Of a stretch of DNA of 5,787 nt, positions 1-5,749 are shown one piece after another; positions within the stretch are counted from its first letter, which is position 1, and each line of letters starts with the position of its first letter. A program made the position numbers and the translations under genes. The notes under the pieces were generated by a model. The model did not search any database, was not told the DNA's origin, and saw only the letters and a program-made list of their open reading frames with translations. The stretch covers positions 1-5,787 of the forward strand of contig CAAFRY010000144.1 in the NCBI GenBank assembly GCA_900765525.1, read 5' to 3'. This stretch comes from an uncultured Blautia sp. GTDB lineage: Bacteria; Bacillota; Clostridia; Lachnospirales; Lachnospiraceae.

Positions 1-338
1 TCTATATTATTTCTCTGACAAATAAAGCAAATCCCGGAATTCTTAAGGAAGTAAAACTCTTTTTAGAAAAGGAAAGTATAGTTTATTCCAAAGTCTATTT
101 GCTGCAGCAGGAATTAGAAATACATAATCCTTCAGAGTTAATGAATATAGCAGAGTTTATTTCAGACCATATTTTTCAGAAGGCTAAGATTCCGGGACAA
201 ACAATTCATCTATTTATGCGGACTATGGCTCCTCTTGCATTCCTTTTAGGTGGAAAAAGTGATTTCTGGGGACATGTGCAGCTCTATGATTTTTTTCAAA
301 ACAGGGGTACCTATGGGGCAAGTTTGAAGAAGATATAA
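1..338 (+). CDS. C-terminal fragment of a SAVED-domain protein, probable CBASS effector (5' end outside window)
   Basis: The reading frame is already open at the left edge (first full codon at base 3) and ends at TAA 336-338, giving 112 codons and no start. The visible part fits the end of a SAVED domain: an N-P-S segment leading into a helix, then I-H-L-F, a small-residue helix (M-A-P-L-A-F-L-L-G), a V-Q-L-Y-D strand and a terminal Y-x-x-S-L segment. SAVED domains bind cyclic oligonucleotides made by CD-NTases and switch on a fused effector (nuclease, TIR or protease) in CBASS; related proteins act in type III CRISPR signalling. The effector domain would lie N-terminal, outside the window, so the effector type cannot be told. 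The next gene starts 229 bases later. The fragment is AT-rich compared with that gene, as is usual for defence genes. The family call is by eye from a C-terminal pattern; the function is inferred. Confidence 0.68.
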   Translation, partial: YIISLTNKANPGILKEVKLFLEKESIVYSKVYLLQQELEIHNPSELMNIAEFISDHIFQKAKIPGQTIHLFMRTMAPLAFLLGGKSDFWGHVQLYDFFQNRGTYGASLKKI

Positions 339-567
339 AAAGATAAAGAGGAAAAACTTATATGAGTACAGCTTCAACCATGTGTACCCTTGTCCAGAGA
401 GGATAATTCTAGAAGATTTAAATATCTGCATTTACAGGCGGGATGGAGCAGACACTGCTGTAAGTACACTGCCTTAGAGATGGGATTTGGCCAGATTGCC
501 CCAGCCAGGATTTTATGCTAAACTGGTAACAAATTCATGAAAATACGAAAAAGACAAGGAGTACACT
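339..567. other. Gap without a convincing gene; possible decayed coding remnant
   Basis: No intact gene is visible between the SAVED fragment and the Lon-like ATPase. A 14-codon ORF (ATG 362, TAA 404-406) is preceded by AGAGGA at a plausible distance, but it is too short to judge. The frame starting at base 361 reads as protein-like text (Y-E-Y-S-F-N-H-V-Y-P-C-P-E-R) to a TAG at about 475, then stays open to a TGA near 538. That could be a decayed gene with a frameshift and a nonsense codon. I do not recognise a family. A weak promoter candidate for the downstream gene is TTGCCC 496-501, 17 bases, TAAACT 519-524. No T-tract terminator is evident after the SAVED gene, so read-through into the ATPase gene is possible. 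Confidence 0.35.
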
Positions 568-2055
568 ATGCCAGTTTTTGATTTTAACAATTCACCGGAG
601 GAGTCTAAGATTCCGGAATGTACCTATAAAGTGTTTTATTCCAGCCATGGGGAAAGCTCTGCGGAGCATCCAATGCTGGTGCTGGATAACCGGGAGGGGA
701 AGCTTAAGCACCATTCCAGCGGAGTTTTTACCAATCCTATAAAGCGGACGGCTTTTGAATTTAAGAGCCAGGGGGAAGCCGTAAGTGCGGATATTCTGGA
801 GATTGACGCCAGGTTTGTGAGCCTGTTGAAATGGCTGGGGGAGAATCATATCAATGTGCGGCTTTCCGGGGCAGTTTGCGGGGACAGATATGCGGTGTAT
901 AAGATTCGGGAGATTGCTTTTGGCGGAGGGGTGAAGCTTTCTGCAGAGGATGGATTTCTTCAATTTATGATTGAGCGGCTCCTTTCCAGCGATGCACCTT
1001 CCAAGGAGATTCCCGATGAGGACGAGGAGGAGACCGGGGACAGTATGAAGCTGACCAGTATCCAGAGTATTACGGACTTTATTACCTGTGCAGGGAGAAC
1101 CCTGCCGGACAATATCCGTCTCTGGGCCAGGAGGAATCTGGCAGTGGCCCGGTCTAACGAGGTCTCCCCGGAGGAACGGCGCCATGCTCAGCGGGCTCTT
1201 TCCATTATGATGAATATACAGTGGAAGGGCCATTATTTTGAAGCGATAAATCCTGCTGAGGCCAGGAGGATTCTGGATGAGGAGCTTTATGGAATGGAAT
1301 CTGTGAAGCAGAGAATCATAGAAACCATTATCCAGATTAACCGTACCCATACCCTGCCTGCCTATGGTCTTTTGCTCATTGGTCCGGCGGGAACGGGTAA
1401 ATCTCAGATTGCCTATGCGGTGGCACGTATCCTGAAACTGCCCTGGACTACTCTTGATATGAGTTCCATCAACGACCCGGAGCAGCTTACGGGAAGCTCC
1501 AGAATCTATGCCAATGCAAAGCCGGGAATTATTATGGATGCCTTTTCTATGGCAGGAGAGTCTAATCTGGTGTTTATTATCAATGAGCTGGACAAAGCGG
1601 CTTCAGGGAAAGGAAACGGCAATCCAGCGGATGTGCTGCTGACCTTGCTGGACAACCTGGGCTTTACAGACAATTACATGGAATGTATGATTCCTACCGT
1701 CGGAGTATATCCCATTGCCACGGCTAATGATAAAGACCAGATAAGCGCTCCTCTTATGTCCCGGTTTGCGGTGATTGAGATTCCGGATTATACAGCTGAG
1801 GAGAAAAAGGTTATTTTCTCCAAATATGCCCTTCCCAAGGTGTTAAAGCGGATTGGCATGAGGGAGAATGAGTGTACTCTTACAGAGGAAGGGCTGGATG
1901 CGGTGATTGAGCTTCATAAGAACACCAGCGGAATCCGTGACCTGGAACAGGCGGCGGAGCATATTGCGGCCAATGCTCTGTATCAGATTGAAGTGAACCG
2001 TGTAGAGCATGTAGTTTTTGACGGAGAGATAGTGAGAAAGCTTCTCCGGCAGTAG
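568..2055 (+). CDS. Lon-like AAA+ ATPase without protease domain
   Basis: This 495-residue protein has a AAA+ module closest to the ATPase core of Lon. A Lon-like linker (L-D-E-E-L-Y-G-M, followed by V-K-Q-R-I) leads into Walker A G-P-A-G-T-G-K-S (272-279). Walker B is V-F-I-I-N-E-L-D-K (335-343), sensor 1 includes T-A-N-D (385-388), the arginine-finger candidate is R399, and sensor 2 lies in S-G-I-R-D-L-E (R457). The chain ends just after the AAA lid at about 495 residues, whereas full-length Lon is near 800. The Ser-Lys protease domain is therefore absent. Residues 1-145 are unrecognised and appear to be mixed beta/alpha; an acidic linker (P-D-E-D-E-E-E, 149-155) and a helical segment follow. 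The usual Walker B aspartate is Asn339, while the catalytic Glu340 is kept, so hydrolysis may be altered. The start is set by AAGGAG at 556-561, six bases before ATG. Likely cytoplasmic ATP-driven remodelling; substrate unknown. Base composition is more GC-rich than the flanking defence-type genes. The ATPase family is clear; the cellular role is not. Confidence 0.85.
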   Translation: MPVFDFNNSPEESKIPECTYKVFYSSHGESSAEHPMLVLDNREGKLKHHSSGVFTNPIKRTAFEFKSQGEAVSADILEIDARFVSLLKWLGENHINVRLSGAVCGDRYAVYKIREIAFGGGVKLSAEDGFLQFMIERLLSSDAPSKEIPDEDEEETGDSMKLTSIQSITDFITCAGRTLPDNIRLWARRNLAVARSNEVSPEERRHAQRALSIMMNIQWKGHYFEAINPAEARRILDEELYGMESVKQRIIETIIQINRTHTLPAYGLLLIGPAGTGKSQIAYAVARILKLPWTTLDMSSINDPEQLTGSSRIYANAKPGIIMDAFSMAGESNLVFIINELDKAASGKGNGNPADVLLTLLDNLGFTDNYMECMIPTVGVYPIATANDKDQISAPLMSRFAVIEIPDYTAEEKKVIFSKYALPKVLKRIGMRENECTLTEEGLDAVIELHKNTSGIRDLEQAAEHIAANALYQIEVNRVEHVVFDGEIVRKLLRQ

Positions 2056-2087
2056 TCTGGTTCCTGGATTTTATGATTTGATTAAAA

Positions 2088-2138
2088 CACCCCTGTGGGA
2101 CGCCTGGGTAAAGCTCCCGCAGGGGTGGATATTTTATT
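2088..2138. terminator. Probable bidirectional Rho-independent terminator between convergent genes
   Basis: A 13-bp stem pairs CACCCCTGTGGGA (2088-2100) with TCCCGCAGGGGTG (2115-2127), with one G-T pair and a 14-base loop. On the + strand it is followed by a modest T-rich stretch (GATATTTTATT), 32 bases after the stop of the Lon-like ATPase. On the - strand the complement of the preceding ATTAAAA supplies a TTTTAAT tail after the stop of the AAA/nuclease gene. One hairpin can therefore end both transcripts. The T tracts are short, so efficiency is uncertain. Confidence 0.8.
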
Positions 2139-2171
2139 AGTCTGCTTTTTGCTATTTCTGCAAGAGTATTA

Positions 2172-3878
2172 CTATGCTTCGGATTTTCCTATAAGTACAG
2201 TTTTTCCCTGAAAAGCAAATCCATATTTACGGATTCGATTTTTCGGTATGCCTTTAGACAGCAGCATCCTATCATATTGCCTTTCTTCTATTTGCTGCAG
2301 CGCAGCCTGAACTGTATCGGATAAATCCTTCTCATCTACAGAATCCAGAACCTTGAATTCCATAATTATTCCGTATCCGCTCTGGTTTTTAGGCTCCAGA
2401 AGAATATCGTATCGTCCAAACCCGCTTTCCCGATTAGAGGTTATTGCATACTGATTTTCCAATTCTACCATCAACCCAAGCACAAATCCATGATAAAAAC
2501 GTTCCGGCTCGGATTCCGCAGACGGCTTGTTTCCGGTGTCAAAAAAGCTGAAAGTGGACAAAGCTACCCGGTTCATATAGGCATTCATAGCTTTTAGGTC
2601 ATCCTGAAGAAGAGCTTTAATAAATGCATTATAATTTGATGCGGTAGCAGCAAACCAGCCATGTACCATGTTTCGAAACATAACCATAACCTCAAAATTT
2701 GTTATGGAAAGTTCGTAGCTTTGTATCCATTCGGTATAGGAAGACTCCTGATGGCAGTGATTAGAAATTTTAAGATAACCGCTGGCCAGCAGAAGGCTCC
2801 AGATTGCATTTTCATCTAAATCCAGTTGATTATACACAATTTGCTCATCTATATGGATAACAATAGTTTCTCCTGCAAGCAAATGTTCGAAGGATTCCTT
2901 GATTTGGCTAGAACCTTCACGAATCACTTTTCCCACAAGACTATTGCTGCTGGTATTTGCCCAGTAAGGACCTACTTTTTGCTTATCAAGATAATTGATA
3001 ATAGACCATGGATTATAAATATCCTTCTTATCCCCAAAAGTAAATCCATCGTACCAGTGTTTTACTTCACTGATTTTATCAGAGAGGCCATATTCATTTA
3101 AAGCGTCCAGAACCTCCTTTTCGGTGAAGCCAAATGCATCTGCATATTTAGACGAAGTGGCAGTTACCACTTCCAGATTATTTAAATCTGAGAAAATAGA
3201 CTCTTTACTGACATGTGTGATACCGGTCATAAGCCCTCGTTCCAGATAGGGATTGGTTTTAAATGTTGCATGAAATATATTACGCAAAAACAATGAAAAT
3301 TCATCCCAGTACCCATGTACATAAGCTTCCTGCATAGGTGTGTCATATTCGTCTAATAGAATAATCACTTTCTTTCCATAATACCGGCTGAGAAAATCAG
3401 ACATTTTGTGAATAGCTAATGAGGCAATTGTTTCATCCATATCCGCAGTCACATTTTTAAAATATTTTTTCTCTTCTTCGGTTAATAAGTCCCCTTTTAA
3501 TAAGAAGATGTGTTTGTTGTATAAATCAGTTAAAATCTGACCAATACGCTGCTTGGTCATTTGAAAATTACGTTCTTTTACATTTGAGAAAGTAATACTA
3601 ATGACAGGATAAGCGCCCTGGATTTGATGGTAGTTTTTTTCTTTCCATATATTCAAATCATGGAACAATTCAGCTTTATCAGAATGTGTCACAGAAAAAA
3701 AGCTTTCTATCATGCTTATTGTCAATGTTTTTCCAAACCGTCTTGGGCGGGTAATGAGGGTTACTTCATCTTCTGCTTCCCACCATTCTTTAATAAACAT
3801 TGTTTTATCTATATAGAATAAGTTTTGCTCTCGTATTTTTCGAAAATTTTGAAGCCCTATACCTACTGTTCTTCCCAT
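2172..3878 (-). CDS. AAA-ATPase-like / PD-(D/E)XK nuclease-like protein
   Basis: This 568-residue protein has the two-domain layout of the AAA-ATPase_like (PF09820) plus PDDEXK_9 (PF08011) family, abundant in Clostridia and Bacteroidetes and often present in many copies per genome. The N-terminal region carries F-Y-I-D-K-T (21-26) and a Walker A variant R-P-R-R-F-G-K-T (44-51). Walker B is V-I-I-L-L-D-E-Y-D (171-179). The C-terminal domain shows a nuclease-like core: D491 in R-Y-D-I-L-L, E507-F-K509, and Q528/Q529 in the helix before Q-Y-D-R. All key residues are present, so it looks intact. The start at 3878 is supported by GGTGA five bases upstream and by a readable promoter. Family members have been linked to mobile DNA and defence, but no substrate is established. 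The gene is AT-rich compared with both neighbours, consistent with horizontal transfer. It is convergent with the Lon-like gene and divergent from the DUF1275 gene. Family call firm; function uncertain. Confidence 0.88.
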   Translation of the reverse strand: MGRTVGIGLQNFRKIREQNLFYIDKTMFIKEWWEAEDEVTLITRPRRFGKTLTISMIESFFSVTHSDKAELFHDLNIWKEKNYHQIQGAYPVISITFSNVKERNFQMTKQRIGQILTDLYNKHIFLLKGDLLTEEEKKYFKNVTADMDETIASLAIHKMSDFLSRYYGKKVIILLDEYDTPMQEAYVHGYWDEFSLFLRNIFHATFKTNPYLERGLMTGITHVSKESIFSDLNNLEVVTATSSKYADAFGFTEKEVLDALNEYGLSDKISEVKHWYDGFTFGDKKDIYNPWSIINYLDKQKVGPYWANTSSNSLVGKVIREGSSQIKESFEHLLAGETIVIHIDEQIVYNQLDLDENAIWSLLLASGYLKISNHCHQESSYTEWIQSYELSITNFEVMVMFRNMVHGWFAATASNYNAFIKALLQDDLKAMNAYMNRVALSTFSFFDTGNKPSAESEPERFYHGFVLGLMVELENQYAITSNRESGFGRYDILLEPKNQSGYGIIMEFKVLDSVDEKDLSDTVQAALQQIEERQYDRMLLSKGIPKNRIRKYGFAFQGKTVLIGKSEA

Positions 3879-3938
3879 ATTATCACCATCCTATATTCAA
3901 TGAAGCATATATATCATTGGGTTTCTGCGACTCTTTTT

Positions 3939-3967
3939 AGTATACCCGTTCTTATACAAAAGAACAA
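3939..3967 (-). promoter_or_regulatory. Sigma-70-type promoter of the AAA/nuclease gene
   Basis: On the - strand, -35 TTGTTC (bases 3967-3962) is separated by exactly 17 bases from -10 TATACT (3944-3939). Transcription would begin near 3932, leaving a leader of about 54 nt before the ATG at 3878. Match and spacing are good, and position relative to the start codon is right. It overlaps an inverted repeat that could be an operator. Confidence 0.65.
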
Positions 3968-3972
3968 CGGGT
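3944..3972. repeat. Inverted repeat across the AAA/nuclease promoter, candidate operator
   Basis: ACCCGTT (3944-3950) is repeated inverted as AACGGGT (3966-3972). Inner CTT (3951-3953) and AAG (3960-3962) extend the symmetry, with a three-base insertion (AAC) in the right arm. The element spans the promoter spacer, touches one end of the -10 and covers the -35, a position where a bound dimer would block RNA polymerase. It could also fold as an RNA hairpin in a + strand transcript, but there is no good T tract beside it. The repeat is seen directly; an operator role is inference. Confidence 0.45.
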
Positions 3973-4043
3973 TTCCTTGCTGAACAGTTCTTGGCCGAAA
4001 GGGGTTTTTATGGAATAAGTTTATTTACATCCATAGGTTATCT

Positions 4044-4090
4044 GCCGCCAGCTAATGTGATTAGCTGACGGCTATTTTCTTTTTTTGTCT
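4044..4090 (+). terminator. Strong Rho-independent terminator with no upstream coding gene
   Basis: GCCGcCAGCTAAT (4044-4056) pairs with ATTAGCTGaCGGC (4060-4072) around a GTG loop, with a single C-A mismatch. It is followed directly by a T-rich tail ending in seven Ts (4073-4087). The T tail is on the right, so the terminator acts on + strand transcripts. The only gene to the left within 1.7 kb lies on the opposite strand. It may end a small RNA, stop antisense transcription leaving the AAA/nuclease gene, or be left over from a lost gene. Confidence 0.8.
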
Positions 4091-4093
4091 ACT

Positions 4094-4116
4094 TTTTTGC
4101 GGCTGAATTTTTGCGG
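4094..4116 (+). repeat. Direct repeat TTTTTGCGG x2 upstream of the DUF1275 promoter
   Basis: TTTTTGCGG occurs at 4094-4102 and again at 4108-4116, 14 bases start to start, ending six bases before the -35 of the downstream promoter. Such tandem sites just upstream of a -35 can bind an activator. The pair is short and T-rich, so chance is a real alternative. Confidence 0.3.
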
Positions 4117-4122
4117 TTAGAC

Positions 4123-4151
4123 TTTAAATAATGGGATAAGTATATTATAAT
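4123..4151 (+). promoter_or_regulatory. Promoter of the DUF1275 gene
   Basis: A perfect -10, TATAAT (4146-4151), lies 17 bases after a partial -35, TTTAAA (4123-4128, four of six consensus bases). An alternative pair is TTAGAC (4117-4122), 18 bases, TATATT (4141-4146). Transcription would begin near 4158, giving a leader of only about 23 nt, just enough for the AAGGAG site at 4169-4174. Confidence 0.6.
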
Positions 4152-4180
4152 TCAGTAAAAAATAGTGCAAGGAGAAAAAT

Positions 4181-4900
4181 ATGAGTACACAAGAAGAGAA
4201 GGTCCAGTTTCTGAACTGTGAGCACAAAATAGTATATATCCTTTTAATGACTGCCGCCGGTATGATGGGAGCCTATACCTTTAATCTGAGAGGCGGGGGT
4301 TTCTGCAATGCCCAGACCGCAAACTTTGTTATGATGTCCATTGCCTTCGGAAAAAAGCAGCTTTCGGAAGGCTTCTATTATTTAATTCCCATTTCTGCTT
4401 ATTTTCTGGGGACTTTTATCTCAGAAGTCCTGCCTTCCCCGGTGAAACGCTTTAAATTTCTGCGTTGGGATACTTACCTGGTGGCTTTTGAGGCCATTAC
4501 CCTTTTTGGCATTGGCTTTATACCACTGAGCGTACCGGACCATGTGGTGCAGGTTATCATAAATTTTATTGCCTCCATGCAATACAATACTTTCCGTCAG
4601 GCGGAAGGAGTGCCTATGGCTACTACCTTTTGTACCAATCATTTGCGGCAGATGGGCATAGCGGGAGCCAGGATTCTGCGGAAAAAGGACTTTGGGGCAC
4701 TGAGCAGAATGTTTCTTCACGGCGCCATGATTGCCTGCTTTTTCCTGGGGGGATTTATCCTTACCCTGGCCTGCGGGCCTCTGAGAGAGAAAGCCATCTG
4801 GTTGGCTTTGCTTCCTGTCTTGGCCGTGCTGTGCAAGCTGGTCCATGGAGATTTGACCGTGGAACATCAGCTTCTGGGACGAGTTCCTTCTGGCCATTAA
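4181..4900 (+). CDS. DUF1275 / YoaK-family membrane protein
   Basis: This 239-residue integral membrane protein has about six predicted helices, near residues 15-35, 64-84, 97-116, 119-138, 176-198 and 203-221. Its N-terminal signature fits DUF1275 (PF06912): a glycine-rich first helix ending in an aromatic segment, then R-G-G-G-F-C-N-A-Q-T-A-N-F-V (37-50). This matches the family's G-G-x-F-x-A-x-x-T-G-N block, with Ala in place of Gly in T-G-N. A second typical block is the polar Q-Y-N-T-F-R (134-139) followed by T-T-F-C-T-N-H-L (148-155). Length is normal for the family. The start is fixed by AAGGAG (4169-4174), six bases before ATG. The biochemical function of the family is not known; transport or a membrane accessory role is often guessed. 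No clear terminator follows, so some read-through toward the acetyltransferase gene is possible, although that gene has its own promoter. Confidence 0.85.
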   Translation: MSTQEEKVQFLNCEHKIVYILLMTAAGMMGAYTFNLRGGGFCNAQTANFVMMSIAFGKKQLSEGFYYLIPISAYFLGTFISEVLPSPVKRFKFLRWDTYLVAFEAITLFGIGFIPLSVPDHVVQVIINFIASMQYNTFRQAEGVPMATTFCTNHLRQMGIAGARILRKKDFGALSRMFLHGAMIACFFLGGFILTLACGPLREKAIWLALLPVLAVLCKLVHGDLTVEHQLLGRVPSGH

Positions 4901-4947
4901 AGCTTTTAGAATTGATACTATTGTTATAATATTCTATAGGATATTGA

Positions 4948-4976
4948 TAGACACTCTCCCTATTCGAACGTATAAT
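4948..4976 (+). promoter_or_regulatory. Promoter of the acetyltransferase gene
   Basis: -35 TAGACA (4948-4953, five of six consensus bases) is 17 bases from a perfect -10 TATAAT (4971-4976). Transcription would start near 4983, leaving a leader of about 143 nt before the ATG at 5126. This suggests the gene is expressed independently of the DUF1275 gene and leaves room for leader control. Confidence 0.65.
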
Positions 4977-5024
4977 AAGGAAACCAAACAGATAGGTCAG
5001 CGAGAGCAAGTATTCCTGCGCACA

Positions 5025-5084
5025 GAAGTCCTTGGAAATCTATGGCCAAAGCTGATAACCCCGCTGCTTGCAGCGGAGGACTTC
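5025..5084 (+). other. Foldable leader element upstream of the acetyltransferase gene
   Basis: An outer 8-bp perfect stem pairs GAAGTCCT (5025-5032) with AGGACTTC (5077-5084). Directly stacked inside it is a 7-bp GC-rich hairpin, CCGCTGC (5061-5067) with GCAGCGG (5070-5076). A weaker TTGG/CCAA pairing (5032-5035 with 5045-5048, which shares base 5032 with the outer stem) could make a third arm. The fold resembles a three-way junction. I do not recognise a known riboswitch class. There is no T tract after it and the ribosome site is 27 bases away, so neither attenuation nor direct sequestration is evident. It could also be a dispersed palindromic repeat inserted in the gap. Confidence 0.45.
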
Positions 5085-5110
5085 ATTCAGAGAAAAATAA
5101 TAAAAAGAAT

Positions 5111-5117
5111 AAAGGAG
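5111..5117 (+). promoter_or_regulatory. Ribosome binding site that sets the acetyltransferase start
   Basis: AAAGGAG lies eight bases before ATG 5126. The same frame is open back to an ATG at 5042, but that codon has no comparable site and lies inside the foldable leader element. The internal ATG at 5126 is therefore the better start, removing 28 residues from the longest reading. Confidence 0.85.
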
Positions 5118-5125
5118 AAATACAT

Positions 5126-5749
5126 ATGGATAACAGATACCGCAGAGACCATGAGATGGCATATTTTTCAGACGAGAGTGTTATTGAGCAGCAGATGGTA
5201 ACAAAAAAAGCAATCCGGGAGTACAATACGGTAATGCCCTTTGAAGGAAAGAAGGGTATGGAGTGTTTGGACAGAACGGGAATGAAGCATGGAAAAAATG
5301 TATATTTTGAGCCGCCCTTTCACTGTGAATATGGAAGCCACATTGAATTGGGAGAAAATTTTTATGCCAATACCAATTGTGTGATGCTGGATGTGGGGAA
5401 AATCACTATTGGGAAAAATGTTTTGTTCGGCCCCAATGTTTCTATATATACAGCGGGACATCCCATTCATCCGGACAGCAGAAATTCCGGCTATGAGTAC
5501 GGAATCGCCGTGACCATCGGCGATAACGTGTGGATTGGAGGAAGCTGTGTAATTCTGCCAGGTGTAAAAATTGGCAATAATGCTGTGATTGGTGCTGGAA
5601 GCGTAGTCACAAAAGACATTCCGGATAACGTATGCGCAGCCGGAAACCCCTGCAGAGTATTGCGGGAAATCACGGAAGAAGACAGGCCCTACTATTTCCG
5701 AGACAGAAAATTCGACGACGAAGTATGGGAAAAGATTAAGAATAAATAA
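5126..5749 (+). CDS. Sugar O-acetyltransferase, maltose/galactoside acetyltransferase type
   Basis: This 207-residue enzyme belongs to the left-handed beta-helix (hexapeptide repeat) acetyltransferases of the maltose/galactoside type, which move acetyl from acetyl-CoA to a sugar hydroxyl. An N-terminal helical cap (about 8-55) contains the M-x-x-F region near residue 12 typical of the family. Hexapeptide turns follow, for example I-E-L-G-E-N (73-78), I-T-I-G-K-N (93-98), V-T-I-G-D-N (129-134), V-K-I-G-N-N (147-152) and V-I-G-A-G-S (154-159). The catalytic histidine is H112 in Y-T-A-G-H-P-I-H, and N83 lies in the A-N-T-N-C stretch conserved near the active site. The C-terminal A-A-G-N-P-C-R-V segment (171-178) is the usual acetyl-CoA end of the helix. 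All expected residues are present and the length is typical, so it should be active, probably as a cytoplasmic trimer. The sugar substrate cannot be told from sequence. No sugar transporter or glycosidase lies beside it in the window. Confidence 0.93.
   Translation: MDNRYRRDHEMAYFSDESVIEQQMVTKKAIREYNTVMPFEGKKGMECLDRTGMKHGKNVYFEPPFHCEYGSHIELGENFYANTNCVMLDVGKITIGKNVLFGPNVSIYTAGHPIHPDSRNSGYEYGIAVTIGDNVWIGGSCVILPGVKIGNNAVIGAGSVVTKDIPDNVCAAGNPCRVLREITEEDRPYYFRDRKFDDEVWEKIKNK

Larger units (their letters stand above)
3879..4180. other. Divergent intergenic region between AAA/nuclease and DUF1275 genes
   Basis: No ORF of note lies in these 302 bases. The region holds, left to right: the - strand leader and promoter of the AAA/nuclease gene with its inverted repeat; a small hairpin-capable segment (TATGGA 4009-4014 with TCCATA 4030-4035); a strong + strand terminator; a pair of direct repeats; and the + strand promoter and ribosome site of the DUF1275 gene. 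The terminator has no coding sequence before it on the same strand, so a short non-coding transcript between about 3930 and 4090 is possible. I found no convincing + strand promoter for it. Confidence 0.6.

Noticed and set aside
361..475. Y-x-C-P-like text that faintly recalls IS1182-type transposases
   Set aside because: The match is only a few residues, with no DDE motifs, terminal inverted repeats or target duplication visible.
592..1350. 252-codon open frame on the - strand inside the Lon-like ATPase gene
   Set aside because: It lies wholly antisense to a gene with clear AAA+ motifs, resembles no family I know, and is explained by the GC-rich codon use of the + strand gene.
568..2055. 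Annotation as a full ATP-dependent Lon protease
   Set aside because: The protein ends right after the AAA lid; no Ser-Lys peptidase domain is present and no frameshifted continuation is seen before the terminator.
4421..4897. 158-codon - strand open frame and a 99-codon + strand frame (4630-4929) overlapping the DUF1275 gene
   Set aside because: Both are out-of-frame shadows of the membrane protein gene, with compositions unlike real proteins.
5042..5125. Upstream in-frame ATG that would add 28 residues to the acetyltransferase
   Set aside because: It has no good ribosome site, falls inside the foldable leader, and the family normally begins near the ATG at 5126, which has AAAGGAG at the right distance.
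4944..5201. 85-codon + strand frame starting with TTG in the gap before the acetyltransferase
   Set aside because: Its start lies upstream of the predicted transcription start, it lacks a ribosome site, and it runs into the acetyltransferase gene in another frame.
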